A stretch of 64,000 nucleotides of DNA, taken from Bradyrhizobium sp. AUGA SZCCT0283. GTDB taxonomy: Bacteria; Pseudomonadota; Alphaproteobacteria; Rhizobiales; Xanthobacteraceae. The notes beneath the pieces were generated by a model. It was not told the origin of the DNA. It saw nothing but the letters and a program-made list of their open reading frames with translations, and did not search any database. The translations under genes were made by a program, and so were the position numbers. Positions within the stretch are counted from its first letter, which is position 1. Every line of letters starts with the position of its first letter. Location of the stretch: contig NZ_JAFCLU010000004.1 in the NCBI RefSeq assembly GCF_018130385.1, positions 248,001 to 312,000 of the forward strand. Reading direction: 5' to 3'. Shown here in pieces: positions 18,757-28,066 of the stretch.

Positions 18757-19014
18757 TTACTTGAGGCGCCGCTTGCACAGCCGCGCTGCTTTTTCGAAAG
18801 CTTCATCGATCGGGCCGCGGTAGATGCGCAAGTTCTTCAATTCGCGATCATCAACAAGCCGCGGCTGCGCCAACAAGGCTGTGTGACGTTCGCGGCAGGC
18901 GATGGCGGCGGCGACCCAGCCGTTGAGAAAGCGCTTCAGGCGCACGAGTAGGACAATCGCGACCCTCCGCACGGTCGGTATCGTCGCTGGCTGGATGGTG
19001 GTGAACATGGTCAT
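18757..19014 (-). CDS. DUF1127-like small protein
   Basis: An 85-residue basic protein, MTMFTTIQPATIPTVRRVA..., whose C-terminal half (RERHTALLAQPRLVDDRELKNLRIYRGPIDEAFEK) follows the DUF1127 plan of a short arginine-rich helix and an R-L-D-D-R-E-L-x-x-L-x-I-x-R core. ATG 19014 has GAGGA eight bases upstream. Family members are small RNA-binding or regulatory proteins in rhizobia, but this one is divergent. Bases 19015-19301 hold no other gene that I can see. Confidence 0.55.
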   Translation of the reverse strand: MTMFTTIQPATIPTVRRVAIVLLVRLKRFLNGWVAAAIACRERHTALLAQPRLVDDRELKNLRIYRGPIDEAFEKAARLCKRRLK

Positions 19015-19301
19015 TGGTATTTCCTCAAAGTTCCCGCGAGGCAGCGCCTTCGTCCTTCTAAAGGCCGGAACGCTGATCTGGAGTCGACGTGCCTGGATCC
19101 AAAACTGCGCCTTGGCGATCCGCTGTTTGGGAAGCGCTATAACAATTGATCTCCCGCTTGGGTCAGCCCGACATGGCCGATCGCAGTACGTCTGCTTCAC
19201 CTCGTTGAGCAGATAAACGTCAAGGCCGCGGACGTTGGCCACGTGGCCTGCATGCTCCACTTCTGTTCCGCCCCGAAGTTCGTCGGGAGGCGGCTGCGTC
19301 G

Positions 19302-22058
19302 TTATAGAAGAAGCTCGGTCTGTTGAGCCAACAGGCTCTGGATCACAACGTTATCGCCGGGGCCGCCGTCGAGGATGTCCAGCCCGTCACCGCCGATTAG
19401 CACGTCGTCTCCTGCGCCGCCGAGCAGGGTGTCGTTGCCGGCGCTGCCGATCAGGATGTCGTCACCGTCGCCGCCATTGGCGGTAAACTGGATGATGTCT
19501 GCCTGGAGCCCCGACACCTCGATGACGTCGCTGCCATCGAGTCCATTGATTATGAGTCGGTCGTTCGCCTCGAAGTTGAATATGTCCACCTTCGCGGAGA
19601 GACCGAGCACCGAGAGGGTGCCGTCGGCACCCATGACCAAGACCACGTCGTCGCCGTTCGTGGCATTGATGATGATCGTGTCGATCTGACCGTCGCCGGC
19701 CGAGCCGCCGATCGTGCTGGCGAGGTTGATGTTCACCTCCGTCACGTCGGTTCCGGACATGTCGTTGACCGTGATGGTGTCGGCGCCGCCCAGCGCATTG
19801 AAGGTGATCTTCTCGACACCGTTGAGATCCATCGTGACGTTGGCGATGTCGCGGGAGAAGTTGGCGCGCTCGCCATTGGCCGAGATGTCGATGTTCTCGC
19901 TCACGTTGGCGCCGTTGAACAGCAGCGTGTCGAAGCCGGCCTGACCTTCTACGGTGTCGTTGTCGTCGCCAGGGTTCCAGACGAAGGTGTCGTTGCCCGC
20001 GCCCATGAAGGCAAGGTCATTGCCGTCGCCGCCAACGACGAGGTCGTCGCCCTGGCTACCGATGAACACATCGGCGCCCAGCCCGCCCCGGAGCTCGAGG
20101 CCGATCTTGTCGGCGGCAAGGCTGCTAGCGTCAATGACGTCCGCGCCGGCCCCGCCGTCGACGACGAGCTTGTCAAGACTGCCTTCGGCGTTTTGGATGC
20201 GGGTTTCAGCCGCGAGGCCAGTGACGACGATTTCTGGCCCGGGGTCGTCCACCGTGATGACGTCGTCGCCAGCGGTCCCGCTGACCGCTACCCGGTCTGC
20301 CTGGCCGTCGCCGCCGCCGGCCGGCCCGGTCAGATCGACGATGACCTTCGTCACGTCGGTCCCGCTCATGTCGCCGACGACGACGTTATCGGCGCCTCCG
20401 AGCGCGTTAAATTCGATCGTCTCGACGCCGTTGAGGTCCATCGTGACGTTGGCGATGTCGCGGGAGAAGTTGGCGCGCTCGCCGTTGGCCGAGATGTTGA
20501 TGTTCTCGCTCACGTTGGCGCCGTTGAACAGCAGCGTATCGACGCCCGCCTGACCCTCGACCGTGTCCGAGCCGTCGCCCGGGTCCCACTGGAAGACGTC
20601 ATCGCCGGCGCCGAGGAGCGCCACGTCGTTACCCTGCTGGCCGTCGACAAAATCATGGCCGTCACCGCCGAGGAGGAGGTCCGCCCCGCGGCTGCCGAGC
20701 AAGGTGTCGTCGCCTTCGCCGCCGTCGAGCGTGACCCCAATAACGCCTGCGGCGAGGGTCGATGCCGAAATCATGTCGTCACCGCCCAGACCCTGCACGG
20801 TGAGCCGATCCAGGGCACCCCCGGCATTGGCCACGTTCACCCGGGCCGCAAGGCCAAGCACGGAAACGCTCGTGCCCGCGCCGACAATGTCGATAACGTC
20901 GCTACCGTTGGTGGCGTTGACGATGACGGTGTCGGCCTGGGAATCGCCGGCCGAGCCGCCGATCGTGCTGGCGAGGTTGACGTTCACTTCCGTCACGTCG
21001 GTGCCGCTGAGATCGTTGACGGTGATCGCGTCGGTGTTGCCGAGCGCGTTGACCGTGATCTTCTCGACATCGTTGAGGTCCATGACGATGTTGCCGAGGT
21101 TGCGGGTGAGCAGCGCCCGCCCACCGTTCGCCGAGACCGTGAAGATTTCGGCAGCGGCGCTGCCGTTGAACAGCATTTCGTCGGTGCCGTCCTGACCCTC
21201 GACCGTGTCGTTGCCGTCGCCCGGATCCCACTGGAACACGTCGTTTCCGGCACCCAGGAAGGCGGTATCGTTGCCCTGCTGGCCGTCGATGAAATCGTTG
21301 CCGTCACCGCCGAGGAGCAGGTCGGCGCCGTTGCTGCCGAGAATCGTGTCGTTGCCGGCCCCACCGTCGACGGTGACCGAGATCAGGGCTGCGAGATTTC
21401 CGGTTGCGCTGAAAAAGTCGTCACCACCATTCATGTTGACGACGAGGTTCTCGGTCGTGCCGATATCGAGTGCGAAGGGCGCAGGATCGAGACGATCAAA
21501 GCGCACGCGGGTGCCGTCCGCAGTGGCGGTGAAGACCTCGTTGCCGTTGCCGCCGTTGACCTCCGCGGTGTCGATGCCGCTGCCGCCCTCGAACAGGTCG
21601 CTGTCATCGCCCGGGTTCCAGATCATGCGGTCGTCGCCGGCCTCGCCGAAGACCTGGTCGTTGCCGTCGCCGCCGGTGAGCGTGTCGTTTCCAGCCCCGC
21701 CGAAAAGCAGGTCGTTGCCGCCTTTGCCGAGCAGCGTGTCGTTGCCGCTCTGTCCGAATAGCATGTCGCCGCCGGACCCACCGGTGATGGTGTCGTTGCC
21801 GGCGCCGCCGAAAAGGTTGGCGCGCGGAAGCGCGCCCTGCGACTCATTGAGCGTGATGACGTCGTCGCCGCCCTGGCCGAACACCTGAATGAGACTGGTG
21901 TTGGCAACAGTCGGCGTGCCGCCAACAATGGCGACCGCGCCGTTGTTGACGAGCAACTCACCGGCGGCGTTGCGGCTAATCGTGAGCGTATTATCGAGGC
22001 TGTCGCCGAATGTCGTCAGGATGCCTGCACGCGGATTAAATGAGCTGACAATGGCCAT
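19302..22058 (-). CDS. RTX-like repeat protein with hemolysin-type calcium-binding motifs
   Basis: A 918-residue acidic, Gly/Asp/Asn-rich protein. It contains arrays of GGxGNDxLxGG nonapeptides near the N terminus (after about residue 75), in the middle and at the C terminus, which form Ca2+-binding beta-rolls in RTX proteins. Between them at least three long modules alternate (NPGD..DTVEGQ..D.LLFNG.., then MDLN.VE.I..NALG, then LASTIGGSAGD). There is no N-terminal signal peptide and no type I secretion gene nearby; the C terminus (DILDGGPGDNVVIQSLLAQQ) would carry any secretion signal. ATG 22058 (MAIVSSFNPRAGI) has GGAGAAG upstream. It is divergent from the regulator at 22246. Role unknown, possibly a surface or secreted adhesin. 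Confidence 0.8.
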   Translation of the reverse strand: MAIVSSFNPRAGILTTFGDSLDNTLTISRNAAGELLVNNGAVAIVGGTPTVANTSLIQVFGQGGDDVITLNESQGALPRANLFGGAGNDTITGGSGGDMLFGQSGNDTLLGKGGNDLLFGGAGNDTLTGGDGNDQVFGEAGDDRMIWNPGDDSDLFEGGSGIDTAEVNGGNGNEVFTATADGTRVRFDRLDPAPFALDIGTTENLVVNMNGGDDFFSATGNLAALISVTVDGGAGNDTILGSNGADLLLGGDGNDFIDGQQGNDTAFLGAGNDVFQWDPGDGNDTVEGQDGTDEMLFNGSAAAEIFTVSANGGRALLTRNLGNIVMDLNDVEKITVNALGNTDAITVNDLSGTDVTEVNVNLASTIGGSAGDSQADTVIVNATNGSDVIDIVGAGTSVSVLGLAARVNVANAGGALDRLTVQGLGGDDMISASTLAAGVIGVTLDGGEGDDTLLGSRGADLLLGGDGHDFVDGQQGNDVALLGAGDDVFQWDPGDGSDTVEGQAGVDTLLFNGANVSENINISANGERANFSRDIANVTMDLNGVETIEFNALGGADNVVVGDMSGTDVTKVIVDLTGPAGGGDGQADRVAVSGTAGDDVITVDDPGPEIVVTGLAAETRIQNAEGSLDKLVVDGGAGADVIDASSLAADKIGLELRGGLGADVFIGSQGDDLVVGGDGNDLAFMGAGNDTFVWNPGDDNDTVEGQAGFDTLLFNGANVSENIDISANGERANFSRDIANVTMDLNGVEKITFNALGGADTITVNDMSGTDVTEVNINLASTIGGSAGDGQIDTIIINATNGDDVVLVMGADGTLSVLGLSAKVDIFNFEANDRLIINGLDGSDVIEVSGLQADIIQFTANGGDGDDILIGSAGNDTLLGGAGDDVLIGGDGLDILDGGPGDNVVIQSLLAQQTELLL
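19829..19928 (-). repeat. Near-identical internal module of the RTX-like gene, copy 1
   Basis: This 100-base block differs from 20438-20537 at only two positions by direct comparison, while the third equivalent block (from about 21073) is clearly diverged. It encodes the VSENI..NVTMDLNGVE stretch. Confidence 0.9.
20438..20537 (-). repeat. Near-identical internal module of the RTX-like gene, copy 2
   Basis: Partner of 19829-19928 (98 of 100 bases identical), which points to recent duplication or gene conversion between modules. Confidence 0.9.
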
Positions 22059-22245
22059 GGTAGGTCTTCTCCGTTGAACGGTGGTTGACCCGTCTGTAGA
22101 CTGAGGCACGCGTCCAAGCTTGGCGGAGTTCTTCAGAAGACCTTGGTTTTTCCTTCTTGAAGCGCTTGTTTTTGCTCAATATGTTTCATTGACTTTCTCT
22201 GGTGGTTGCGAGGGCGCGCATCGCATTACATCAGTAGGGGTGGTA

Positions 22246-23898
22246 ATGCAGTACCGATTCGCCGAGTTCGAGTTAGACCTCAGCCAGCAAGAGCTGCGTC
22301 GACTTGGCGAGTCCGTCCACATCGAGCCCCAAGTGTTCGATCTCATCGTTCACCTGGTGCGTAACAATGACCGCATCGTCAGCAAGGATGAACTGATCGA
22401 GACGATCTGGAATGGCCGGATCATCTCGGAGGCCGCGCTCTCCAGCCGTATCAATGGCGCCCGCCGCGCGCTTGGTGACAACGGAACCGACCAGCTCTTT
22501 ATTCGGACGCTGCACAAGCGGGGATTTCGTTTCGTCGGCGACGTTCAGGCCATCAGCGCGCCGGAAGCCGGCGCGGAGGCGGCCCCGCTGGTTCCGGAGG
22601 ATCGTGCTGCGCCGGCCGACGCTCCCGCCCGCGTCTTGGTGTCGGCCGAAGTATCCCGGCTAGGTGACATCGTCTCGGAATCCGTGAAGGCCGAGGCCAA
22701 TACACGATCGTCCATCGCGGTGCTGCCGTTCGGGAACATGTCCGGCGATCCGGAGAACGACTATTTCAGCTATGGGCTGACCGAGGACATCATCCGTCTT
22801 CTTGCGCGCTACCGGTGGCTTTCGGTGATCTCGCGGCACTCGACCGTCGGATTCCAGGGGCGGGTGATCGATGCCCGCGAGGTCGGGGAACTGCTCGGCG
22901 TCCGGTATGTAATGGTCGGCAGCGTTCGCAAGAGCCGCGATACCGTGCGGATCACCGCAGAACTCGTCCGCGCGGCGGATGGAAAGCAATTGTGGGCCGA
23001 TAAATACGACCTGCAGCTGGAGTATATCTTCGATATCCAGGAGGAGATGGCTCGCCAGATCGCTGCAACCATCGAGCCCGAGCTGTCGAAGGTCGAGCAG
23101 CAGCTCGCCACCCGCAAGGCGCCGGAAAGCCTGGACGCCTGGGATTGCTACCAGCGCGGTCTATGGAATCTTTGGCGCTTCACCACGCCGGGATTTGACT
23201 CGGCCGAAACCTATTTTCAGCGGGCGATTGCGGCCGATCCGAGTTTTGCGCGCGGCCATGGCGCGCTCAGCTACGTCAATCTGCAACGCGCCTTCATTGA
23301 CGAGCCGAAAGATCGCGCGGCGCGGCTGGAAACCGCGTTGCGCCAGGGGCGCCATGCGGTGGCGCTCGACGAGCTCGATTGTTTTTGCCACTGCGCGCTC
23401 GGACGCGCCTTGTGCCTGACCCATCAGAACGACGAGGCGCTGGCGGCTCTCGACGTATCCCTCGAGCTCAACCCAAGCTTTGCGCAGGCCTATTTCGCCC
23501 AAGGCTTCAATTTACTCTGGTATGGACGTGAGATCGAGGCGGAAACGCTGCTCGATCGGGCGATCATGCTGAGCCCGCGCGACAGCCATATTTCTGCTTT
23601 CCACCATGTCCGCTCCTGGGCGCACTTTTCCCTGGGTGAGTATGACATAGCGGTCGAATTCGCGAGGCGGGCGACACGGCAACCCAATGTCACATATCAG
23701 GCGTTCGCGTCACTTGCGGCGTCGCTTGGCCTTCTCGGCGATCGGGCGCAGGCGGAAACGGCGGCCGCGGAACTGCTGCAACGCAAGCCGAACTACAACA
23801 TTGAAACGGCGCGACAGGAGTTCTTCTTCTGCAATGACGTGGGCTTCATTGATCGGTTCGTCGAAGGATTGCGTGTAGCCGGTATTGCAAACGCCTAG
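22246..23898 (+). CDS. Winged-helix regulator with TolB-like and TPR domains
   Basis: A 550-residue protein: an OmpR/ToxR-type winged helix at the N terminus (residues 1-95; FAEFELDLSQQELRRLGE and GFRFVGDVQ), a variable linker, a TolB-N-like nucleotide-free domain (about 155-290; SIAVLPFGNMSGDPENDYFSYGL, WLSVISRHSTVGFQGR) and TPR repeats to the end. This architecture is frequent in Bradyrhizobium, sometimes replacing the winged helix with an adenylate cyclase domain; no cyclase domain is present here. ATG 22246 (MQYRFAEFELD) has AGGGG upstream; upstream in-frame codons lack family similarity. It is divergent from the RTX-like gene and may control it. Confidence 0.82.
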   Translation: MQYRFAEFELDLSQQELRRLGESVHIEPQVFDLIVHLVRNNDRIVSKDELIETIWNGRIISEAALSSRINGARRALGDNGTDQLFIRTLHKRGFRFVGDVQAISAPEAGAEAAPLVPEDRAAPADAPARVLVSAEVSRLGDIVSESVKAEANTRSSIAVLPFGNMSGDPENDYFSYGLTEDIIRLLARYRWLSVISRHSTVGFQGRVIDAREVGELLGVRYVMVGSVRKSRDTVRITAELVRAADGKQLWADKYDLQLEYIFDIQEEMARQIAATIEPELSKVEQQLATRKAPESLDAWDCYQRGLWNLWRFTTPGFDSAETYFQRAIAADPSFARGHGALSYVNLQRAFIDEPKDRAARLETALRQGRHAVALDELDCFCHCALGRALCLTHQNDEALAALDVSLELNPSFAQAYFAQGFNLLWYGREIEAETLLDRAIMLSPRDSHISAFHHVRSWAHFSLGEYDIAVEFARRATRQPNVTYQAFASLAASLGLLGDRAQAETAAAELLQRKPNYNIETARQEFFFCNDVGFIDRFVEGLRVAGIANA

Positions 23899-23917
23899 CT
23901 CAACTACCGCCTCGTGA

Positions 23918-24766
23918 TCACGGCTGCGGACCGGACAAGTTCATTTCACGCTCGGCCCGGAAAACATTGCTGTGCAGGTTTGCGATCCATTGCCGTCCAC
24001 TCGACGTGACATTGAGATAGCGTATTGCCGTTTGAATTTGCGGTGCGACGTTGTTCCAGTAGAACTGCGGATATTTGTAAACGACATCTGCCGGCGTCTC
24101 GTAGCCGAGCGTTTTGTTCATGCCGACTTCTTCGAATTCGTAGAACAGGGCATTTGATTTTTTCAGGTAGTTGGGGTCGCCGAGTTGCCCGATGAGGTCG
24201 GCTGCGCGTAGCAGCAGGCCATCTTCCTCGTTCAGTTCGTCGTTCGACGATGAAGCAACATAGGGAAATCGCGTATACTCGATGGCCCTGGCGATCCGGC
24301 TCGCATCAACTTCTTCGGTAGCGTCGAGGCGCTCGAAGACGAACAGTTTCGAGCGGTCCACATGGTAGGGTGCCAGCGCGGCATCGGATGAACCTCGCGC
24401 CAGACGAACGGTCCGGCCGCTGAGATCTGCGACATAGGAATCCCCGTCATCTCCCTGGACAATCCCGCGAACGTATCCGATGTCGTGGGTGAGGCACGCC
24501 AGGATGAAATTGGTGTAATCGTCCGGTGTCGTTGTCCGCAGCATCGTCCGGCCCATGAGGATGTCGTGGCCGGCAAGGGTCACGAGCATGGTGTGTTCGA
24601 TGTTGTGATACAGGGCGTCGCTGTTGCCGATGCATTCCAATGTGAGCCTGGCTGCATAGGGGAGATATTCAGCCAGCCGGGCTTGGGAGGAGCCGAACCT
24701 GCTCCTGGTATCCGAAGCCAGAAACGATCCCAAAGCTTGCGCCACCAGTTCCGGGATTGTGATCAT
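23918..24766 (-). CDS. HD-domain phosphohydrolase
   Basis: A 282-residue soluble protein with a metal-binding HD signature: YHNIEHT (His54, His58) and CLTHDIGYVRG (His94-Asp95), the pattern of HD hydrolases that act on nucleotides or cyclic nucleotides. The C-terminal third (YWNNVAPQIQTAIRYLNVTSSGRQWI) resembles other standalone bacterial HD proteins. ATG 24766 has a GGGGG site upstream. It is convergent with the regulator gene and 280 bases from the binding protein gene on the other strand. The substrate cannot be read from the sequence. Confidence 0.75.
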   Translation of the reverse strand: MITIPELVAQALGSFLASDTRSRFGSSQARLAEYLPYAARLTLECIGNSDALYHNIEHTMLVTLAGHDILMGRTMLRTTTPDDYTNFILACLTHDIGYVRGIVQGDDGDSYVADLSGRTVRLARGSSDAALAPYHVDRSKLFVFERLDATEEVDASRIARAIEYTRFPYVASSSNDELNEEDGLLLRAADLIGQLGDPNYLKKSNALFYEFEEVGMNKTLGYETPADVVYKYPQFYWNNVAPQIQTAIRYLNVTSSGRQWIANLHSNVFRAEREMNLSGPQP

Positions 24767-25046
24767 GAGAACCCCCAACTCAGTTGTGGGACGTCGGCGA
24801 TTGGTGCACCGGCGCCGCACGATAGCACGCCGCGCGCGGGTAGGCCGGGCCGGATATCGCTCTGATCGCGCCGCGCAAGTGACTACGCAAGGCGGATTTG
24901 ACGGTGGGTCAGCTGTCGTGACGTATTCTTGGTAGAACGGCGCTGGCCGCGACCGGACGGCCTAAAAGCCAAAATCAAGATTATCTTCAGATTATCTGAA
25001 TACGGGCTCTAAGCACGGCAAGCCGGTCCGGGCCATATTCGCTGGC

Positions 25047-26018
25047 ATGGAACGACGAGAATTCATGGCGCTTGTGGGTGGAGCGATGGCGTGGCCGGTC
25101 GCCGCATTCGCTCACGATTCGACGCGCGTTTATCGCATCTACTGGCTCTCCACGCAGTCCCAGCCCGATCCGTTCCTGGACGGCTTCCGGGAGGGATTGC
25201 GGGCGCGGGGCTATGTCGAGGGAAAAAATATCGTCCTTGAATTGCACTATGCGATCGGCAATCCACAGGCGCTGCGCGAGGTGGCGTCCGAACTCAGGCG
25301 CGGCCGGGTCGACCTGGCCGTATCGAGCGGGCCGGCGACGCGCGCGATGACGGAGGTGGCGGAAGTTCCGGTCCTGTTCGCGCTGAGCGGCGACCCCGTG
25401 GAGTTGGGCCTCGTCAGGAGCCTCGGGCAGCCGGGCGGTAACTTCACCGGCTCGACCTTCCTGTCGCTGGAGCTGGCGGGCAAAAGGGTCGAGCTATTGA
25501 AGGAAGTCCTCCCCAACCTGCGCAAGCTTGCCGTTCTGTCGAATGCCAACCATCCGGGCGAACAATCGGAGTGGCATGCGACGACGGAGGCTGCCGAAAA
25601 GCTGGGTGTCGTGCCGCACTACGTGCCCTTCTCCGGCGCAAACGAATTGGACAGCGCGCTTGGATTGGCAGGAGAGGCGCGTGCGGACGCCTTACTCGTC
25701 TTTCCGGACGTCCTCACGATGGTGCATCGAGCCAAAATTGCCGACTTCGCTATTACGCATCGTCTGCCGTCGATGTTCGGCTGGGGCGAATATTGCGACG
25801 CCGGCGGACTTCTGAGCTACGGCGCGAACCAGCGGGCGACCTATTTCTGGCTAGCGACTTATGCTGACCGGATCTTGCGCGGCGAAAAGCCCGCCAATCT
25901 CCCGGTTTTTCAGCCCACCAAATTCGAACTGGTCGTGAATCTCAGGACGGCTGAACGGCTCGGCATCGACCTGGACAAATCTTCAGTTCTTTTCCGCGCC
26001 AATCGGGTCATCGAATGA
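25047..26018 (+). CDS. ABC transporter-type periplasmic binding protein (ABC_sub_bind, PF04392)
   Basis: A 323-residue exported protein. The N terminus MERREFMALVGGAMAWPVAA has a twin-arginine-like start and a hydrophobic core. The mature part follows the ABC_sub_bind family: YRIYWLSTQSQPDPFLDGFREGLRARGYVEGKNIVLE, LGQPGGNFTG, and a closing PTKFELVVNLRTAERLGI. No permease or ATPase gene is near. Instead a receptor cyclase starts 52 bases downstream on the same strand, so the protein may present its ligand to that receptor. Ligand unknown; some relatives bind aromatic compounds or tryptophan/tyrosine. Confidence 0.85.
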   Translation: MERREFMALVGGAMAWPVAAFAHDSTRVYRIYWLSTQSQPDPFLDGFREGLRARGYVEGKNIVLELHYAIGNPQALREVASELRRGRVDLAVSSGPATRAMTEVAEVPVLFALSGDPVELGLVRSLGQPGGNFTGSTFLSLELAGKRVELLKEVLPNLRKLAVLSNANHPGEQSEWHATTEAAEKLGVVPHYVPFSGANELDSALGLAGEARADALLVFPDVLTMVHRAKIADFAITHRLPSMFGWGEYCDAGGLLSYGANQRATYFWLATYADRILRGEKPANLPVFQPTKFELVVNLRTAERLGIDLDKSSVLFRANRVIE

Positions 26019-26070
26019 CCCCGCCGCATCTCATATTGGTTCAAAACTCTTTCCATCGGATTTTCCGTCG

Positions 26071-27888
26071 GTGACCCGTCCGCGCCGCTCCCTGTTCATG
26101 AAGTACTTCGTCACGCTGTTTGTCGCAGTGGTGACGCCGCTTGTGCTTGGTTCCGCGACCGAAGCCTGGTTCGCGTTTCGCGACAACCGCTTCGATCTCA
26201 ATGAACTCCTTCAGGTCGAGGCCCGCTCGGCGGCCGACCGGATACAAGCCTTCACCGATGGAATTCGCGATCAGCTCGGCTGGGTCGTGCAGTTTCCCTG
26301 GACCCAGGGCGAGGACGACCGGCGCAGGATCGACGGGTTGCGTTTACTGCAGCAGGTGCCGGCGATTGTTTCGCTCTCGCTGGTCGACCCGACCGGCATC
26401 GAACGGGTTTTTGTATCCCGCGTGAGCCTGAACAGGACCGGTCGCGGCGCGGACATGTCGGCGGATCCCGCGGTTGTCGGCGCGCGCGCCAACCGGGTCT
26501 GGTATGGCCCGGTGCATTATCGGCGCGATTCCGAGCCTTACATGCGGATCGCGGTTGCGGGAAACCGTGCGGCCGCCGGCATCGTCGTTGCCGACATCAA
26601 CCTCAAACTGATCTGGGATATTATTGCGGCGATCAAGATCGGCGACACCGGGCACGCCCTTGTCGTGGACGACTCGGGGCGTCTGATCGCCCATCCGGAC
26701 ATCAGCCTTGTGCTGCGCAGCGGTGCCGGGGCAGGGGATTTCGACCGCCTCAAGGCCGTCGTCAGCGCCGCGAATGGATCGGCGATTGCAACAACTGGTG
26801 AGGACGGCAAGCCCGTCGTTGCGCTCTCGGTGCGCGCTCCCAACGTAGGCTGGACGGTGATTGCGGAGCAGCCGGTCCTGGAGGCGTTTGAATCCATCCG
26901 CGCCGCGCTGTGGCGTTCCCTGATGCTCATCGGCCTCGGAATCGTTTTCGCGCTTGTCCTCGCCTATTGGCGAGCGTGCCGCATGTGGGGACCGATCCGG
27001 CAACTGGAGGATGGCGTTGACCGGATCGGGATGGGACAGTTCGACCATCGCATCGCGATCCACAGCCGCGACGAACTGGAGCAATTGGCCGTCCGATTCA
27101 ACCAGATGGCGGAAGAACTCGCGGCTTCGCAGCAGAAGTCCGAGCGCATCAATCGTTTGAAGCAATTCCTTGCGCCTGAAGTGGCTGAACTGGTCGAAAA
27201 CTCCGACCAGGGGCTGCTGGACGGACAGCGACGCGAGGTGGTCGCGATTTTCGGCGATCTGCGCGGCTTCACCGCGTTTTCCGCGCGCGCCGAGCCTGAG
27301 GTCGTTATCGCCGTGCTGAGGGAATATTATGAAGCGATCGGCACCGTGACGGCCCGCCACGCTGCCACCCTGATCCGCTTCGCCGGCGACGGCGTGATGG
27401 TCCTCGTCAACGCGCCGGTCGCGTGCGAAAACCCGGCGCAGCGCGGTATCCGGCTTGCGATCGACATGCAGGCTGCGGTGCAATCCCTTGCCAATTACTG
27501 GAACGCGCGTGACTGCGCCATTGGTTTCGGCGTGGGTATCGCGATGGGACCTGCGACCGTCGGAACGCTCGGCTGGCACGGGCGCCTCGACTACACGGCC
27601 ATCGGAAACGTCGTCAATCTGGCGTCGCGGCTTTGCGATTTGGCGGCGGACGCGCAGATATTGGTGGACCCGGTCGTCACCGGGCATGTCAAGGATCGCA
27701 TTGCCCTTTCGTCCGTTGGAGAGCGGGCCATCAAGGGCTACGATCGTGCGCTGGAGGTTTTTGCGGTGGCTCGCAGCGTCGGGCCGCTGCCGCATCCCGG
27801 CCGTCAGCTCCGGCCTGCTGAGGTTCGACGCGTTGAGGCGGGATTTGGCAGAATCGCGTCGGAGCTGTCTCCGACAGATGCTGGCTGA
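26071..27888 (+). CDS. Receptor-type adenylate/guanylate cyclase (Cache-HAMP-class III cyclase)
   Basis: A 605-residue inner-membrane protein: membrane segment (about 10-27), large periplasmic Cache-like sensor (about 35-280; GDTGHALVVDDSGRLIAHPD and VGWTVIAEQPV are typical), membrane segment (about 282-302), HAMP (303-355) and class III cyclase domain (about 385-570). The metal aspartates lie in IFGDLRGF (about 396) and FAGDGVMV (about 440); the transition-state Asn/Arg pair is in GNVVNLASRL. The purine-specificity lysine of classical adenylate cyclases is replaced by Arg (LIRFAGDG). GTG 26071 is taken as start. Likely expressed with the binding protein upstream. Confidence 0.85.
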   Translation: MTRPRRSLFMKYFVTLFVAVVTPLVLGSATEAWFAFRDNRFDLNELLQVEARSAADRIQAFTDGIRDQLGWVVQFPWTQGEDDRRRIDGLRLLQQVPAIVSLSLVDPTGIERVFVSRVSLNRTGRGADMSADPAVVGARANRVWYGPVHYRRDSEPYMRIAVAGNRAAAGIVVADINLKLIWDIIAAIKIGDTGHALVVDDSGRLIAHPDISLVLRSGAGAGDFDRLKAVVSAANGSAIATTGEDGKPVVALSVRAPNVGWTVIAEQPVLEAFESIRAALWRSLMLIGLGIVFALVLAYWRACRMWGPIRQLEDGVDRIGMGQFDHRIAIHSRDELEQLAVRFNQMAEELAASQQKSERINRLKQFLAPEVAELVENSDQGLLDGQRREVVAIFGDLRGFTAFSARAEPEVVIAVLREYYEAIGTVTARHAATLIRFAGDGVMVLVNAPVACENPAQRGIRLAIDMQAAVQSLANYWNARDCAIGFGVGIAMGPATVGTLGWHGRLDYTAIGNVVNLASRLCDLAADAQILVDPVVTGHVKDRIALSSVGERAIKGYDRALEVFAVARSVGPLPHPGRQLRPAEVRRVEAGFGRIASELSPTDAG

Positions 27889-27976
27889 ATTTAGTTCCAA
27901 CCCGGCTCAAGCCAAGGGGAGAGGGGACGCCGCTTTCCCTCGCGCGCAAGCTCGCAATGACGGTAAAAAGTCCACA

Positions 27977-28066
27977 AGCCCGGATGAGCGCGGCGATATC
28001 CGGGACGGTGTTGATATCCGGGACGGTGTTAGAGAGGCCCCGGATATCGCTGCGCTCATCCGGGCT
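27977..28066. repeat. Long inverted repeat with an internal 18-bp tandem duplication
   Basis: Bases 27977-28004 pair with 28039-28066 (28 bp, one mismatch); the arms read CCCGGATGAGCGC.. and ..GCGCTCATCCGGG, a motif I recall as dispersed in Bradyrhizobium. Inside, 27995-28012 is repeated exactly at 28013-28030. The rest of 27889-28251 holds no gene that I can support. Confidence 0.75.

Noticed and set aside
20193..21761. Long plus-strand open frame opposite the RTX-like gene
   Set aside because: Repeats reflect the RTX nonapeptides read in antisense; no independent start signal.
24987..24999. TCAGATTATCTGA palindrome before the binding protein gene
   Set aside because: Short, AT-rich and single; not enough to call an operator.
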